A stretch of DNA of 64,000 nucleotides from Ulva prolifera (taxonomy: Eukaryota > Chlorophyta > Ulvophyceae > Ulvales > Ulvaceae), in NCBI GenBank assembly GCA_023078555.1, contig CM041197.1:1584501-1648500 (forward strand). The letters run 5' to 3'. Positions 11,943-25,200 of this stretch are shown in pieces. The notes below the pieces were generated by a model. The model was given only the letters and a program-made list of their open reading frames with translations. It searched no databases and had not been told where the DNA came from. Within the stretch, counting starts at the first letter, position 1. Each line of letters starts with the position of its first letter. The position numbers were made by a program, and so were the translations under genes.

Positions 11943-13963
11943 ATGCAAGCACAAAGGGTATCAAGACGACAAGTCCTTAGCGCTCCAGCAGCTCTTCGGA
12001 CGGCAGCTCCGGCCAAGCGGGCCGTGGCTGTGCGTGCTGCAGTAGCAACCGAGGAGAATGCTGGCGATGTTGCTTGGAACAAGACATACTATCCAAAGCT
12101 TGTGGATGCAGCTAAAGCTGAGAAGGACTGGTATGGTCTTGCTCGGCTTGGCCGATCCTGGTGCTGTTGTTGTCAAGGTGGCGTCCACCAAGTTGAGTTC
12201 ACGTGACTTGCTAAAATCAAATGCTCGATGCCCTCAGCGACAGCGGGTCGTCAATTGAAACTAAATCGTATCGTTGTCGACGTTGAGCGTGAGCGTGGTG
12301 CGTTGACTCGTTACGACAGCGATCATCCGGCCTCTGGTGACATTGCCGGTGTCATTACAGTGTTTACACTGCCGACGATGACGGTAGACATTTAATAACA
12401 TTGGTATTTCGCCCTCGTGATATTTCGCCCAGCTTGCGGAGGTTCATTGATGTCATGCAGCTTTACATATGGTACAGGACTCGTGTTGTTCCATGGTGGG
12501 ATTGCGCAGTTCTTCAAACACTGCAGATTTGCTGCAGCTGGTGATGCCTGTGTTCTACTAGGGTTGCGTATATGCTAGATATATCAAGAGATCGGCAAGG
12601 AACAGTGCTGTGATCACATGTTGTGAATTACCGCCACTGATGCGCAAGTGTGCAATGCCCCAAATTATACACACGACAAGTGTGACCTGAAACTTGCACA
12701 AGGCTAATGAGATTTTTTCATCGCATCATGAGCTTGGGAGATTCGCCGAGATGCTGCCATGATGTTTTTTCTGGTGCCAGCATCCATTCAGCTGGCAGTG
12801 GCTAGCAGATGCCAAAGAGCAATGCAGCATGAGGCTGTGTGGCACTTAAAGTTGCGGGCTGCTGCAGGTTCATCATCGATGCTGAGGGGCAGCGCCTGGG
12901 CCGGCTTGCATCGCTAGCAGCCAAGTACATCCGGGGCAAGCACACCCCAGCGTATACCCCATCAATGGACATGGGTGCATACGTGGTCGTCATCAACGCA
13001 GACAAGGTGTTTCTCGTCAGCACCCCGGTGGCTGTCTACCCATTTTGTATGCGCATGCAAGCTCGAGCGTGAGATTCTAGTGAAACAGCCGCTGGTGCAC
13101 TGTTTCTATTGCATGTGGCATTTGCATGCCTTTCAACTGCCGGTTCGTCCTGACTGCCCCAAACACTCTGTCCACTTGGTGCTTTTGGAGAAGTTCACAT
13201 GCTGTCCGGTCCGAGATTTTCATACTGCCTCACAGCATGAGCAGCCAAAGGTCTCATCTCGGGGCAGACAACACAAGCTGAGTCTTATGATGGCGCTTCA
13301 TCCTTGACGTCGTTGTGCCGATGTAACGGGGCCGCCGGCATCAGTCAGAGTTCGTTGCAGCTACTGGCACTGTGCATATGCTTGTCAGTTTCAGGTTGTG
13401 CCGTTGAAGCTGGCACGATTGACGGGTGTCACACAAGAAACACTTGAGCGGCTTCTGGTTTGCAGGTGGTCATGAGCGGCAACAAGGAGAATGCCAAACT
13501 GTACAAGCGCCATGTGAACGGTCTGCCAGGGTCCATGAAGGTCGAGACCTTCAAGCAGCTGCAGCAGCGCATCCCAGAGCGCATCATCGAGAAGGCTGTC
13601 CACGGCATGTTGCCCAAGGGCCGCCTTGGGCGCCGCATCAAGCTCAACCTCAAGGTCTGGTCCCTTTCGGGGCTAACACAATGTAGCCTACATACCATCT
13701 TTTATGCATCGAGGGCCGCCAGGCAGGACGTGATGTCTCTTGTAGAGCTGCTATGATCAGTGTCAAGCTGATGATCGCCCAGTGCCTGTTTGCAGCGTCT
13801 GAGTTTGCCACAGGACGCTGCGCTATTTTGATGTCTCGATCAACTTCTGTCGCACGGTCACTGACGCTGAGAGACACGTATGCAGGCATTCAAGGGCACC
13901 AGCCACCCACATGAGGCACAACAGCCAGTTGACATCACCGACAAGATCAATGGACTTTTCTGA
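11943..13963 (+). CDS. RPL13: Chloroplast 50S ribosomal protein L13 (uL13c), nuclear-encoded
   Basis: The product is a large-subunit protein of plastid ribosomes. There are four exons, 11943-12130, 12868-13006, 13466-13654 and 13886-13963, with GT-AG introns and a continuous frame of 197 codons. Residues 1 to about 35 are rich in Ala, Arg, Ser and Val without acidic residues, which fits a chloroplast transit peptide. The L13 fold then follows: [68 protein letters not shown] and finally HPHEAQQP, which is typical of bacterial and plastid L13. The invariant Trp codon is split by intron 1. An in-frame GTG 27 bases upstream exists, but the ATG at 11943 is the expected eukaryotic start. The plastid rather than mitochondrial assignment rests on the transit peptide and on similarity to plastid L13. 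Confidence 0.95.
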
Positions 13964-15175
13964 GCTGCTGTCCGGGGGCCCACGGCTTGGGAGCCGACCT
14001 GGACTGGGCAAGCTGCTGCCAGCTGAGGCCATGGCTGTTGCCTGACGGCATCATGTTAATAGGGTAGCCACTAGAGGCGGTAAGCATGTAACCGCTTCTG
14101 CATTTCCAAGGGCTTTGCAAGGTCTGGGAAGGCATCGCTGCTGCCGACGCGGTGGCTGCATTCCGCAATTGCGGAGATGGCTAGTTCCCTGGATGATGTG
14201 ATCTAGACGCCTTTCCTCAGCTGACAGCATCGTGAACCTGGTTGAGCATACCATGCTTTCAAAACCTCACTACGCACGTCATTGAAGATGAGGACTGTCG
14301 GAACCTGCGGATACAGCAGATTTCACTTTCTCCGCTTGGTCGTGGCTGTGCAAGAGTCTCGGTTCATGCCAGGTGGTCTGGATGATTCTGGAGCTTGCAG
14401 CATGCTGGTTCATCCCTGTCTTAGGCTAAGCTGAATCACTTGTCAATGACTGCTGACATCAAACTGTGGCCCTAGTCTAGCCTCAGATTGACTGGCTCCT
14501 GAGAAGCCCGCTGTCTCTGTGTGAGCACTGTTCCTCCAAGATGCCAACACTCGAGCTGCGTGCAGACTGCTTGGTTCCCCACATCCCGTGGCTTTCAAGA
14601 CATCATCACAAGATGCGAATCACAGTCGCATCCTCATTGTAAGATTGTTCGACGCTGAGCACTTGAAACGCTGATGTAACGTCATTCCCTCACATGAGCT
14701 TGGGTCCTGCTGGCGACAAGAGAATATATCCCACTGTCAGCTACCATAAGGCAAGCACTTTACATAGTGACTCAATCGTGTTCACTTGGCGCCAATGTCC
14801 TGCTGTCTACAGCACGGCTGGCCGTGTCGCGCGCCATGCATGCTTCACTCGAGCCTGTGGATCCACCCCATCCCGAGGCAGTCAGCGCAATTTGCATGCA
14901 CATCAGAAGTAACGGAGTATGTCTCTATACTGTGCATCGTGGTCTCGATGAAAGCGCTCCCGCTGTCAAGTGTTTCTTACTCGTCATCGAAGTATCTTCT
15001 GCGCCTTCTGAGCTCAAGGACGGATGATTGACCATGCGCAATCTGCCGGCGCCTTTACTCATCTATTGGCTAAGCTCATTTTGCGCTTGGCTGTATGTCT
15101 TCGGCGACCATGCTTGCGTTGTTTCAGGTATGTTCCCGTTAACGTTTGGTGATGTAGGGCTAATATGTCTCCGAT
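13964..15175. other. Intergenic region between rpl13 and the polycystin-like gene
   Basis: This 1.2-kb stretch should contain the rpl13 3' UTR and the promoter and 5' UTR of the next gene. I see no convincing coding sequence or RNA gene. An unrecognised upstream exon carrying a signal peptide for the following gene could lie here, because that gene's apparent N terminus lacks one. Confidence 0.4.
14087..14091 (+). terminator. Probable poly(A) signal TGTAA for rpl13
   Basis: TGTAA lies about 124 bases after the L13 stop codon. Green algae commonly use TGTAA instead of AATAAA as the near-upstream polyadenylation signal. It is the first copy downstream of the stop. Confidence 0.6.
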
Positions 15176-16209
15176 ATGGCTCAATTTGATCCACAAAGCA
15201 TTCTGCGCACTGCAGAAGCTGGGGATCGGTCCGTTGGGCAGGTTGATCATGTGCACCAGAGGAGTCTGCTCAATCTGCCCACCGACAACGAAGGGTTGGA
15301 CCCGGACACTGATGATACATCAATTTGGAGTCATACGGCACAAATATGGGAGAAGTCCGGGAGTATGGTTATTGGTGTGTTACTGAATCGCATGAAGTCA
15401 AGATCACCCCTTCTGGCAGGTCACCACTGTTACTTGCAAGCCGAAGGGGCTGATCTTAAGACGATACAGGCACACCTGATGACTATCTCCAGTACAGCCC
15501 TTCATGCCTTTACTATAACTGGAATTACCTGAAAGGTGCGGATTGGAGCTCAGCAAAGACATTGTGGAAGTGGATCGGTGGTGACCAAGGCTTCACCTGC
15601 TCGTATGGAGACGAGGCAGCCATGGCATCCGCCACAGACCCGCTTCACTTAGCCCTAAGAATATCCGTGCGTCCTCCATAGTTCCAACTCTCTTGCATTG
15701 TGGCCTGGCGCCACCAGGACCTGCCTATAGCAACTGCCTGCATGCCATCACAGCGGCCTATCAATGCACTCGAATGATCAGTCTACGTGGTTGGTCAGAA
15801 CGGGACTAAGGCCACATACTGTTCGCAAATATTTACGGCAGCATCAAGAAATATCACACATGACGGGCTGTCAATTCTGGCCTTGGCTTTTGCCAGAAAT
15901 TGCTATCCAGCACATGTGTACATGTGGCCAAAAACATGTACATGGTCGTGCAGGCTACACTCTATGCTGCCACAGGCTACTCCCTGCAATGCGTCGAGTA
16001 TATTGTGTCTGGCTCATATTCAGCATCCGTGCGGGCAGCAGACGGTTCCTATTCTCGAATTACTGGTACTGCCACAACAGCAACCATTGTCAGTGGTGGA
16101 TGCCTTGGGCCACTGATAACCACTCTCCAAATTGATATCATCACTGAGTATAGCACATCGTTCTCGGGCGACAAATACGTTCTGGGTTACCGCACACAAT
16201 ATGGACAGA
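15176..16209 (+). other. N-terminal exons 1-3 of paralogue 1
   Basis: The exons are 15176-15374, 15470-15666 and 15954-16209. They encode about 217 residues with no Pro-rich sequence. Exon 2 has Trp- and Tyr-rich segments (YYNWNYLKGADW, LWKWIGGDQGF) and exon 3 has a Ser/Thr/Gly beta-strand pattern. An in-frame stop lies just upstream of ATG 15176, which supports that ATG unless a splice acceptor intervenes. I do not recognise the fold; a carbohydrate-binding or lectin-like domain is possible. Exon 3 ends in phase 1, which matches the start of the first LamG exon. Confidence 0.6.
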
Positions 16210-19200
16210 GTGTGCCCCTGCTCCCCTATGCAATGGCAGCTTTGCCAGCACCTGAGATTCCCCATCTATCACACCAGTGAACAAGTAAGTGACAGGCGCA
16301 CTGCTGCTATCCAGGTCTCGCAAACGATGGTGCCCTGGGCGCATCAGTGGCCCTTAGTGGTCCGGACGGGGGGATGTGTGCCCACGAAGAGCCCCTGTTC
16401 CAGGTGCCATCATCTGCTGCAAGCCAGCCCTCACTGGACTCCTCCAATGGCTATTACATCTTTGATCGCAGTGCAGCAAATGCACACTTCATAGAGTCAA
16501 GGTCACCGTTCTTCATGGATATTGCGAGCTCAGGAGGATTCACTGCTGTCGTCGCTCTGCGTCTCCGCACCAGCCCAGCGTCTGCGGGAGCCATGACCGT
16601 GCTATCGCTGCGGGGGCCAAGCGGATCTCATCTCGTTGAGGGACAGCTTGGCGCCTTTGCCGGGAGCCAGCCTTCCTTCCGCTTCACTGATGCATCTGGT
16701 CGCGACTACCTGACAACTTCTGCGGACGTAGCCACTGCCACTTGGCTGGTCCTGGCATTCCATTATGTGCATTCCTCTTCGGAGTGGTCCATCTACGTTG
16801 ATGGCGTCCAAGAGGGGAATAGTGCACAGGCTGATGTACGATCCTGATTACCGATGAAACCTGTCGTGCAAGAAGTGCTGGATCTCACCTCATATTGATT
16901 GTGAGACTGCTCTGTGTGAGACTTGCCATGATCTGGCATTTAAACTCGCAATGCATGGCAATCTGACCCAGGCTGCCACGCTCATGATGAACCTGTCAGA
17001 ATCTGAGGAAATGGCAGTGTCACATCTGCAAAAAGTTGAGAATTTGCTGGTCATTGGGCTAAGATCATGCAGATGCTCTCAGCCGGTGACCAACTGTACG
17101 ATCTTGGCCTGAGCTCAGCCTTCATTGGGTCAGATGACATTGCCGATCAAATGGATGCTGATGTTCGCTACGCAGCCATTTACAAGCGCCCCTTGTCTGC
17201 AAGTGAGATCAATGCCATCACCACCAAGTTCTCAGGCGCTGGCGCCATCTGCACAGGCATGCAGCAAGGTGCGCCTCCTCCTCATGTTCCACGCTTTCAC
17301 CACGTGCTCTCTCTAGAGGTGTGCCATTAAATCTCAACATGGCACTTTGAAGGCACAGCTAAGTGCAGATGCTCATCATGGAGGTCCCGTGCCCGCTGAG
17401 GGAGGTCCCTGGCTTTGCAGAATCTGACGCCCTACTTGTGCTGTCCGCCCCAGATGGCGGCGTGTGTCCACGAGCCACCACTCCCATCTTCAGGCTCCCG
17501 TCCTCACCGACAGCGCAGCCAGCTCTATCTGGCGGGGCCCTGGCGTTTTCAGGAGGATCTCAACGCCTTGAGCTGTCTGTGCCCGTGCTGAGAATCCCTC
17601 TCAGGTCCACGACGGGTTTTTCTGCGATCCTCACCTTCCAGCTGACGTCCATGCCAGGGGCTGCAGACTCGACCTTGCTACTACTGACTGGCGACACGTA
17701 CACGATCAGCGTCCGTGTCACAGCTGGAACGCAGACGTTGCAGTTCAAGGTGGATGTGGGCGGCGGTGTGACCTACACCGTGGCTTCTGCAGTTGCATCG
17801 GTGGGCCCAGCCACGTGGCACACCGCAGTCGTGCGGTACGAACAAGAGACGCACAAGATGCAAGTGTGGGTTGATGGTGTAGACAGCACCCAAGCGAGCG
17901 TGGCATCCACGGTGTGTTTTGCTGTGATGGCATGTGTCAGGTCACTCCTGCAGCTGCACTCGTTCTCCAGCGCCTGTTGCGGCGGACACTTTGACCCCAT
18001 CTTAGCCATGCGGTGTTGGGAAAACAGCAGAGAAGCATATGGTCCCTGTCAGTCACACAACACTGGGCGTTTATCGCCAAGCCACTTTGGCAGAGGCATG
18101 CTAGCGGCTCTCATCTGCCCACAGAGCTCTGAGGGCGATCGACTCGTCGGAAATACTTATCCAGATCCAGTGCAGTGTGCGTCGTGCTGTCAGCTTCAGC
18201 AAGAGTGTTGTTGCTGCATCGGCTGCATGTGTAGGGTCACCATGCGGCTGCTGTGTAGATTCAGGCCAGCGGCGGTCTGGACGACTTTGATGCCGAAGCA
18301 GCCTACATTGGTGGAAGCCCGGCAGACGATGGAATCGATGGAAGCATCAGGTACCTCGTCATTCTTCAGAGATCGCTGTCCGAGGCCGAGATGTCCGCGC
18401 TGTCCTCGACCTTCTCCGGCACAGGGGCCATATGTGCCACCATGGCGTATGGTGCGATTCGTTACATATCCATGCGTATGCTACTGTGGGGTGCCAGAAA
18501 GCACGACCCCCTGACCGTGGCGGCGTGGGGCGATGCATTGTGTGTAGGACTGCAAGGTGGGCATCGCTTGATTCACTGAGGCAGCCACGCCAGAGTTCCA
18601 CATGCTTGAAACATGAACATGCCACATGCAATGCTGCAAGTACACAGCCGCAGCACCGTGATGCCGGAAAAATGCAGCTTCTTAGTTGTGCCGACCGGCA
18701 GCGTGTGTCGCCGCTGGCTGTACATGCATGTATGAGTGTCGCCGCTGGTGACGTCCGTGGAACCTTTGCCTCGTCGGCAGGAAAACAGCACGCCAGCCAA
18801 AGCTGCTGTCCGGATGACATGCAACCTGTGCTGCCCCCTTGGTCGATGCACAGCAGCGAATCTCAAACACTGTCCATAGCTTCGTGTCTGCCTGCTGCCT
18901 GCGGTTTGTTGCCGAGATTCATTTTCCAGCTGACCCAGTGCTGTGCTGATTTGGACATTCGCATGCAGATGATCGCCTGCCAGCTGTGGCGGCCGTCACT
19001 GCTGCAGAGTACAGCCACTGCCCGCAGCTAGTCCAAGCCATCGATGCGCTGGGGGGCACCCGGCCTCCCGGCCTCAGCACGGACAGCGGCAGCCACGTCT
19101 TCCGGTTCGACCGATCTCAGGAGAACTACATGGAACTGCCTGGCCTCACATGCCACATGGCCAGCAACGGCGGCTTCACATTCATCATGTCGCTCAGCTT

Positions 19201-22200
19201 CACTGTAGACCCGTCTGCTTCAAGCTTCATGCTTCTGGCATGCCTGCGAAGCCCTACAGGCTCGAACCACAAATTCCTGCTGTACACAAACAACGGAGAC
19301 GGCCGAATCGGTGTTCTGCTGTGTGGTGCAGATGACTGTGCAAGACTGCTATCTGACTCTCCGGCGCCGGGTGGTGTGTGGCTGACGCTCGCCGTGCGTT
19401 ACGTGCGTCAGGCCTCGCGAGTGGAGGTGCTGATCGACGGCGAGCTTGCCTCCGTTGTAGACACTACCAACTTAAAATCCGATGTACGCTCCTGAACGCC
19501 TTCGCCACAGGGTCTGGCACTTTGCTTCGGGTGCCTGTTCTGTAACGTCTGCGGGGAGCCGTTCCCTGGCAGCATGCGATTTCGACTGTGGCAAGCGGTG
19601 TCATTTCAGCCTGAAAGTTTCAGGCTTTTGGCATGCGCGTGCCGTGGGTAGTGCTCCGTAGGCAGATCTAACCCCACGGCCTAAATATGCCATGCATAGG
19701 GTCCGTGCCTGTGTGGCATGTGGTGCTGTGGGATGCAGTGATGGTGGAACTGGAACACGATCATGTGCAAAATCCTGTGTATGCGCAGCGCTCCCTAGCT
19801 GCCAGATGTGCATTTGGGATCATGACCTGAGCAAAGTGACCCAGCCCGACATTGGCTGGCAGGAATCATCAGTGTGTTCATGGGAGACGCGGACAACCAT
19901 GGTGGATGTAGTCTTCGCACGGACGCCGTTGCGAGCGCCATTGCCCAGAGACTGGTATCGATTGGCTGCGCATGGTCGAGGCAACGTGCAGGTCGAGGCG
20001 ATCGGCGCCGAGGATGTGGAGCTGCGCGGCCCGATCGGCGTGTTCTGGCAGTCCCTCAGTTCTCCATTTCAGAATTATCCCTTGGCTGCGGATGTGCGGC
20101 ATGTGTCAGTGCACGACGCCGCGTTGAGCGATGCTGAGATGCATGCCGCCACAGTCGCCCACGCCAGCTCCGCACCCATCTGTGCCTCCCTGCACTCCTC
20201 CGGTGCGCACCAAACCCCCCACCCGCAGGTGGGTTTGCTGTAGCGTGTGCGCAAATGAGCTGACCGCATACTTGCACCGCCGCTGTGCCTGACCCCCTCG
20301 CATGTATGCATGATCACGTCAACCACTGTGTCCACTAGGATACTGATGCACGCGATCATTCGAACACGCATGCGGCCAGGATGCATTGCATATGGACGGC
20401 GAGAGATAATGTAGAGTGGTGCATGTGCTTTAAATTTTTGTACAACGTGTAGATGCTGGCGGCGGTGTATGACCATTGACCAGCGTGGCAAATGCAAAAT
20501 CACTGCAAGCAGGCCGGCATATGGCCTTCTTGGTCTGAAGACGCTTGGACTAACGCTGTTGTATCGCTTGGTGGGTCTTCGCGCAGGCGTGATGGGCTTG
20601 GGGGTGTGTGTTAGTGCAACATGATTCGGTGGCAGAAAGGTTGTGCAGCTGCAGCTGTCGTCTCCAGTCATGTCTTGATGGGCTGCCGTAGCGTCTGCAG
20701 AGTCGAGCACGTGCAGACTGCATCACCAGTATGTGATTTGTCCTGTCAACCTGACACGTGGTGTGAGGCTAATTCTGCAGATGTGCACTAGCTTGTCACC
20801 GTTGCCCACGAATGCAATTCCGCCACATGTGGTCTCGATGTAGTCATTGCCACCGCGTACCTCTTCGCATCGTAGGACATAGGTAATACATGCATCCCTG
20901 CAAGCATGTCCTGTGGGGTCTGGCATGCGCCATTGCTGATCTTAGCACGAGCAGCTGTGTTGCAAGGACAGAGTCAGAGAGTAGCTGTGGGGTATCTTGC
21001 CAACTGCGACATGATGGCGTTGATGGCCTGATGATGATTTATCCATCCAGGTGGTGTGCAGATTTCGTCAATGGGTACGGATCGTCACGGTATGGTACAC
21101 CAGGTTACACAGCGCCCCCACCCCCACCCGCGCCCCCGCCTGTCGCGCCACCACCGGCGGTGCTACCACCACCTGAAGTACCACCACCGGCGGTACCACC
21201 ACCCCCTGAAGCACCACCACCGGCGGTACCACCACCACCTGAAGTACCACCACCGGCGGTGCCACCTCCACCTGAAGTACCACCACCGGCGGTACCACCA
21301 CCGGCGGTACCACCACCGGCGGTACCACCACCACCTGAAGTACCATCACCGGCGGTGCCACCTCCACCTGAAGTACCACCACCGGCGGTACCACCACCAC
21401 CTGAAGTACCACCACCGGCGGTACCACCACCACCTGAAGTACCACCATCGACTGTGCCACCGCCACCTGAAGTACCGCCAGCAGTGCCGCCATCAGCAAC
21501 ACCACCACCAGCAGTACCACCTCCAGCGATAGCACCACCACTGGCGACACCGCCAACAGCAACACCACCACCAGCAGTGGCGCCACCGCCTCAGGTCGAA
21601 CCTCCACCACCGCAGGTTCCGCCTCCAGCTGCAGTGCCACCACCACCAGCTGCAGCAGCACCGCCTCCACTGCTGGCACCACCTTCGGCAGCGCCGCTGT
21701 CACCTCCACAGTCCGGGCCGCCTGCGCCTGGACCAGCACCGGTGCAGCCTCCCACTTTGGCTCCGCCTCTACCACTGCCAGTACAACCATCACCACCGCC
21801 ACCACCTCCCCCATCTCCGACTCCGCCTCCCGCTTCCACCGCCTTGGCCCTCTTTGCCGCTCCGCCCCCGCCTCTAGGTGAGGCCACCCCCGTCTCACTC
21901 GACTATGAAGACCCACCCCCCCTCCCCCCCGACACGCAGCCCCCCATCCTCACGCTCCTCTCCCGGACCCTGCACATGACCCTGTACTCAACCTACGACC
22001 CGGCAGCTCAGGCATCGGCGACCGACTTTGAGACCCCCGACAGCGTCAGCATCGCCGTTACGGGGGCTGCCTCCCTACAGGGCTACCTCTCCAGTGCCTC
22101 CGCCACTCGTGGCCTTCCATACATCCCGAGCTCGGATGAACACGGGCCGGTGGAGGTTGTGTTTCAGGCGCGGGATGCCGCCGGGAACGAGTCCCCGCGG

Positions 22201-25200
22201 GATGTCCAGCAGGTCTTCATCTCGTTGACTTCATCTGCATGTGAGCCGGGGGAGCAACTGTGTGCTTCCGGCGCATGCAGCGTGGGGGGCCTGTGCTTGG
22301 ACCCCGCCCTAGCGGCGCTGTTTGCGACAAGCAACGTGGCCGTGTCAACGTACGTGCCGCCGGTGGACACCACACCCCCAGCCATCACAATGCTCGGGGA
22401 GCCCCCCGTCCACGTGCGGGCGACCTCTGCACAGACTGGGGACGTTGTGATCGAAATGACCGTGCCTGTGGACACTGTGTATGTTGACGCTGGTGCTGTT
22501 GCTGTTGACGACTTCGACGGCGATGTGACTGCCCGAATTGCGGCGACCGGGGTGGCTTGGGTGATGACGAGCGCTCCGACCCCGCCGGACGAACCGTTTG
22601 TGATCAAGTACCACGTATCTGACTCTTCGGGTAACGCTGCGGCAGTACGCAGCCGGCGGGTGTTTGTTGTGTGTCCAGAGGGGCGCAAGCTGTGTGCGGG
22701 CGACGGAGGGGGGTTCTTTTGCAGCATCTCAGCAGACACATGCATCCAGCCGCCCGGCAGCGCGCAGCCAGAGCCTCCTCCAGCGCCCGTGTTGACGCTG
22801 TTGGGGGCGGCGGTGGTAGAGGTGGCTCAGGCGCAGCCATATGGCGCATGTGCGCCCGACACCCCTGTCACCACGCCCTGTGACCGGGGCGCAACCGCGT
22901 TAAGCTCGGTGGACGGAGACGTCACCGTTCTAGTGCAAGCGTGTGAGCAGGGGTTTGCGTTTGACAGCTTCGGGCTGCAGGGATGCGCGATTGACACGAG
23001 CGCAAGCGGCGCAGTGTCGCTTGAGTTCTTCATCATGCACGGGGATGAGAAGGTGGCTGTCGTGCGCACGCTGTGGGTGCTGCCCAACTGCGCGGTCGGG
23101 GAGGGGCTGTGCGAGGACCGCAGCTGCAGTGTCGATGGTGTGTGTCCGCCAGGCTCCCCGCAACGAGAGCAGGTTATCAACGCGGCACCTGTGGTCACAC
23201 TGCAGGCGGTGGCATCGGAGACAGACCTGGGCGAGGTCCTCGTGCCACGGGGTTGGGCCTACACGATGTGTCTGGAGGGGTCGCTCCCAACGAGCCTGCA
23301 GCCCTGCGAGACAGGTGCGGTGCTGTTCAACACCTACTGAGACTTGCCTGGAAGGTCATGATATGTTTTCGCCTTCCCTGAGCTTGACCTGTTTAGCACG
23401 CGGCCTGGATTGAAGAAGATGCATCTCGAGTTGTTCCATTTGCTGGTGGCTGTGACGCCATCGACTCTGAGGTTGTTGTGTCTCAATGCATCCTTGTGGC
23501 TCATTGCTACATCTCATTGACACAGAAGTGTGATTGATAACACCTGACTCCCGAAAACTTCTTCAAATCCAACATGAGTGTGCTGCCGGAAACTAGCAGG
23601 ATCACATGCATTATGAGAGTGCAGGAGCGACAGCTTTTGATCTGGAGGATGGGGACCTCACACACCGCATCCTGACCTGCCCGCCACCCGAGTGCATGCC
23701 CTTTGGCTGCCCTGGCCACGAGCTGCGCCGCAAGGGCATCCAGGGCTGTGGCGCGGACACAGCCACCGCCGCCGTCGGCACCCTCCTCACCTTTGACTTT
23801 GTCGTCCTCGACCACAGTGTGCCCCCGGCAGTCTCGCGCGAGTCGCGGCTCATCCGCGTCACGTCCCCGTGCGCCGCGGCAGAGATCTACTGCCCGGACC
23901 TGGAGGCCCCGTACGACTGCGGCTCCAGCGACTGTGTGTCGCGGGCAGAGCTGGTGGCAGCGCAGCCACCTGCGGATGAACCCCCTTACCTCAACTTCAC
24001 CGCCGCGCTCCCCCCTGCTCTAATTGCCAACGGCAGCTCAGCCCGTGCGGCCGCAAGCCTGGCCGACATCCCGGAATCGCTGCTCTCTGCGCTGGGGGAG
24101 AGACGAGTCAGCTCCATTGGGCATGTGGCTGTGCGGTGTGGAGCTGCAATGCCGGTGCCGCTTTCGGTGTGCGTTGCGCCGGGGGCGCCGGCGGCGTGCG
24201 TCGCACATGCATGGCACGCTGACGCGAGCAACGTAGCGGCCGGGTGGGCGTTTGCTGTGAGCCCGGTGACGGACCCGGCATGTACAACGGAGCGCATGCA
24301 GAGCGGGGCGTGCGCAGCGTGCACAGCAGAGGCGGCGCTCATCGGCGGCTGCCTACCCGGCATGTACGCGTTTGCACTCCGAGCACAGGCCCCTAACGGC
24401 CTCTGGTCGGATGCTCAGATCGCCGTTGCGGTTGCCGTGCAGGCAGCTGTGGTTTCAGGGGAGGTAGGTGTTCGTGTGACAGTCCGCACCTCGGCGCACA
24501 ACGGGACAGACACTGGTGCCTCTGCTGCTGAGGTGGAGGAGCGACTGGAGAACACTCTAGGCGCTGCGGGACAGTCGGGGGTGTCTGAGGTGGCCTTGGC
24601 TGTCGGGAGTGCTATGGCGGAGGCGCTGACGCTGCATGACGGCGCGTGCAGTCTTGGGCCGTTCGAAAACATGGCAGACGCCGGCAGCGTCGTTGTGGAT
24701 GCTGGAACCACCGCCAGCCCAGTGGTTGTCGCCTCAAGTGTAGGGGGAGATGGGAGAAAAGTGCTGATGGTGCGGTTTCCTGCTACAAACGATTCTCATG
24801 TGCCCTGAGAGTCTATTGTTCACCACCGCTGGCCGCTGCTCAGGTGGCTTTGCGTAGCACAGTCACGTCATGGTCATGGTGACTGCATGACTGTGATGAT
24901 GCGACTGTGAATCATGCAGCGTGGACCACGATGCCGGCGCGTAGCAGTTGCAACACTGCAGGGCATTCTGTACACTAGTGAGCGGTTTGCAAAGAGGCAA
25001 GCAGCAGTGCTTGACGTATGAGCTGTTTCGGTCATGCGGAGCTCCGGCTGTGCTGTGCTGATGATGGCTCACACATGCCAGGTTCTGGTCGATGTGATGG
25101 TGTCAGTCGAGTGGACTGATCACATACCACTGGAGCCTTGCACATCGCGTCTGACCAGTGTACGTGATTTGTGCTGGCTGTGCAGGTGGACCTATCGTTC

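Noticed and set aside
15787-16116. Frame beginning near VVGQNGTKATYCSQIF as an extra polycystin exon
   Set aside because: No acceptor and donor give compatible phases. Exon 15954-16209 in another frame joins both neighbours correctly.
21117-21590. Regularly spaced repeats that might suggest a CRISPR array
   Set aside because: The repeats are contiguous 33-bp coding units without unique spacers, in a spliced eukaryotic gene.
21068-21916. Long minus-strand open frame opposite the Pro-rich exon
   Set aside because: It is a Val/Ala/Leu-rich mirror of the CCACCA repeat. The plus strand carries the splice-consistent polycystin frame conserved in the paralogue.
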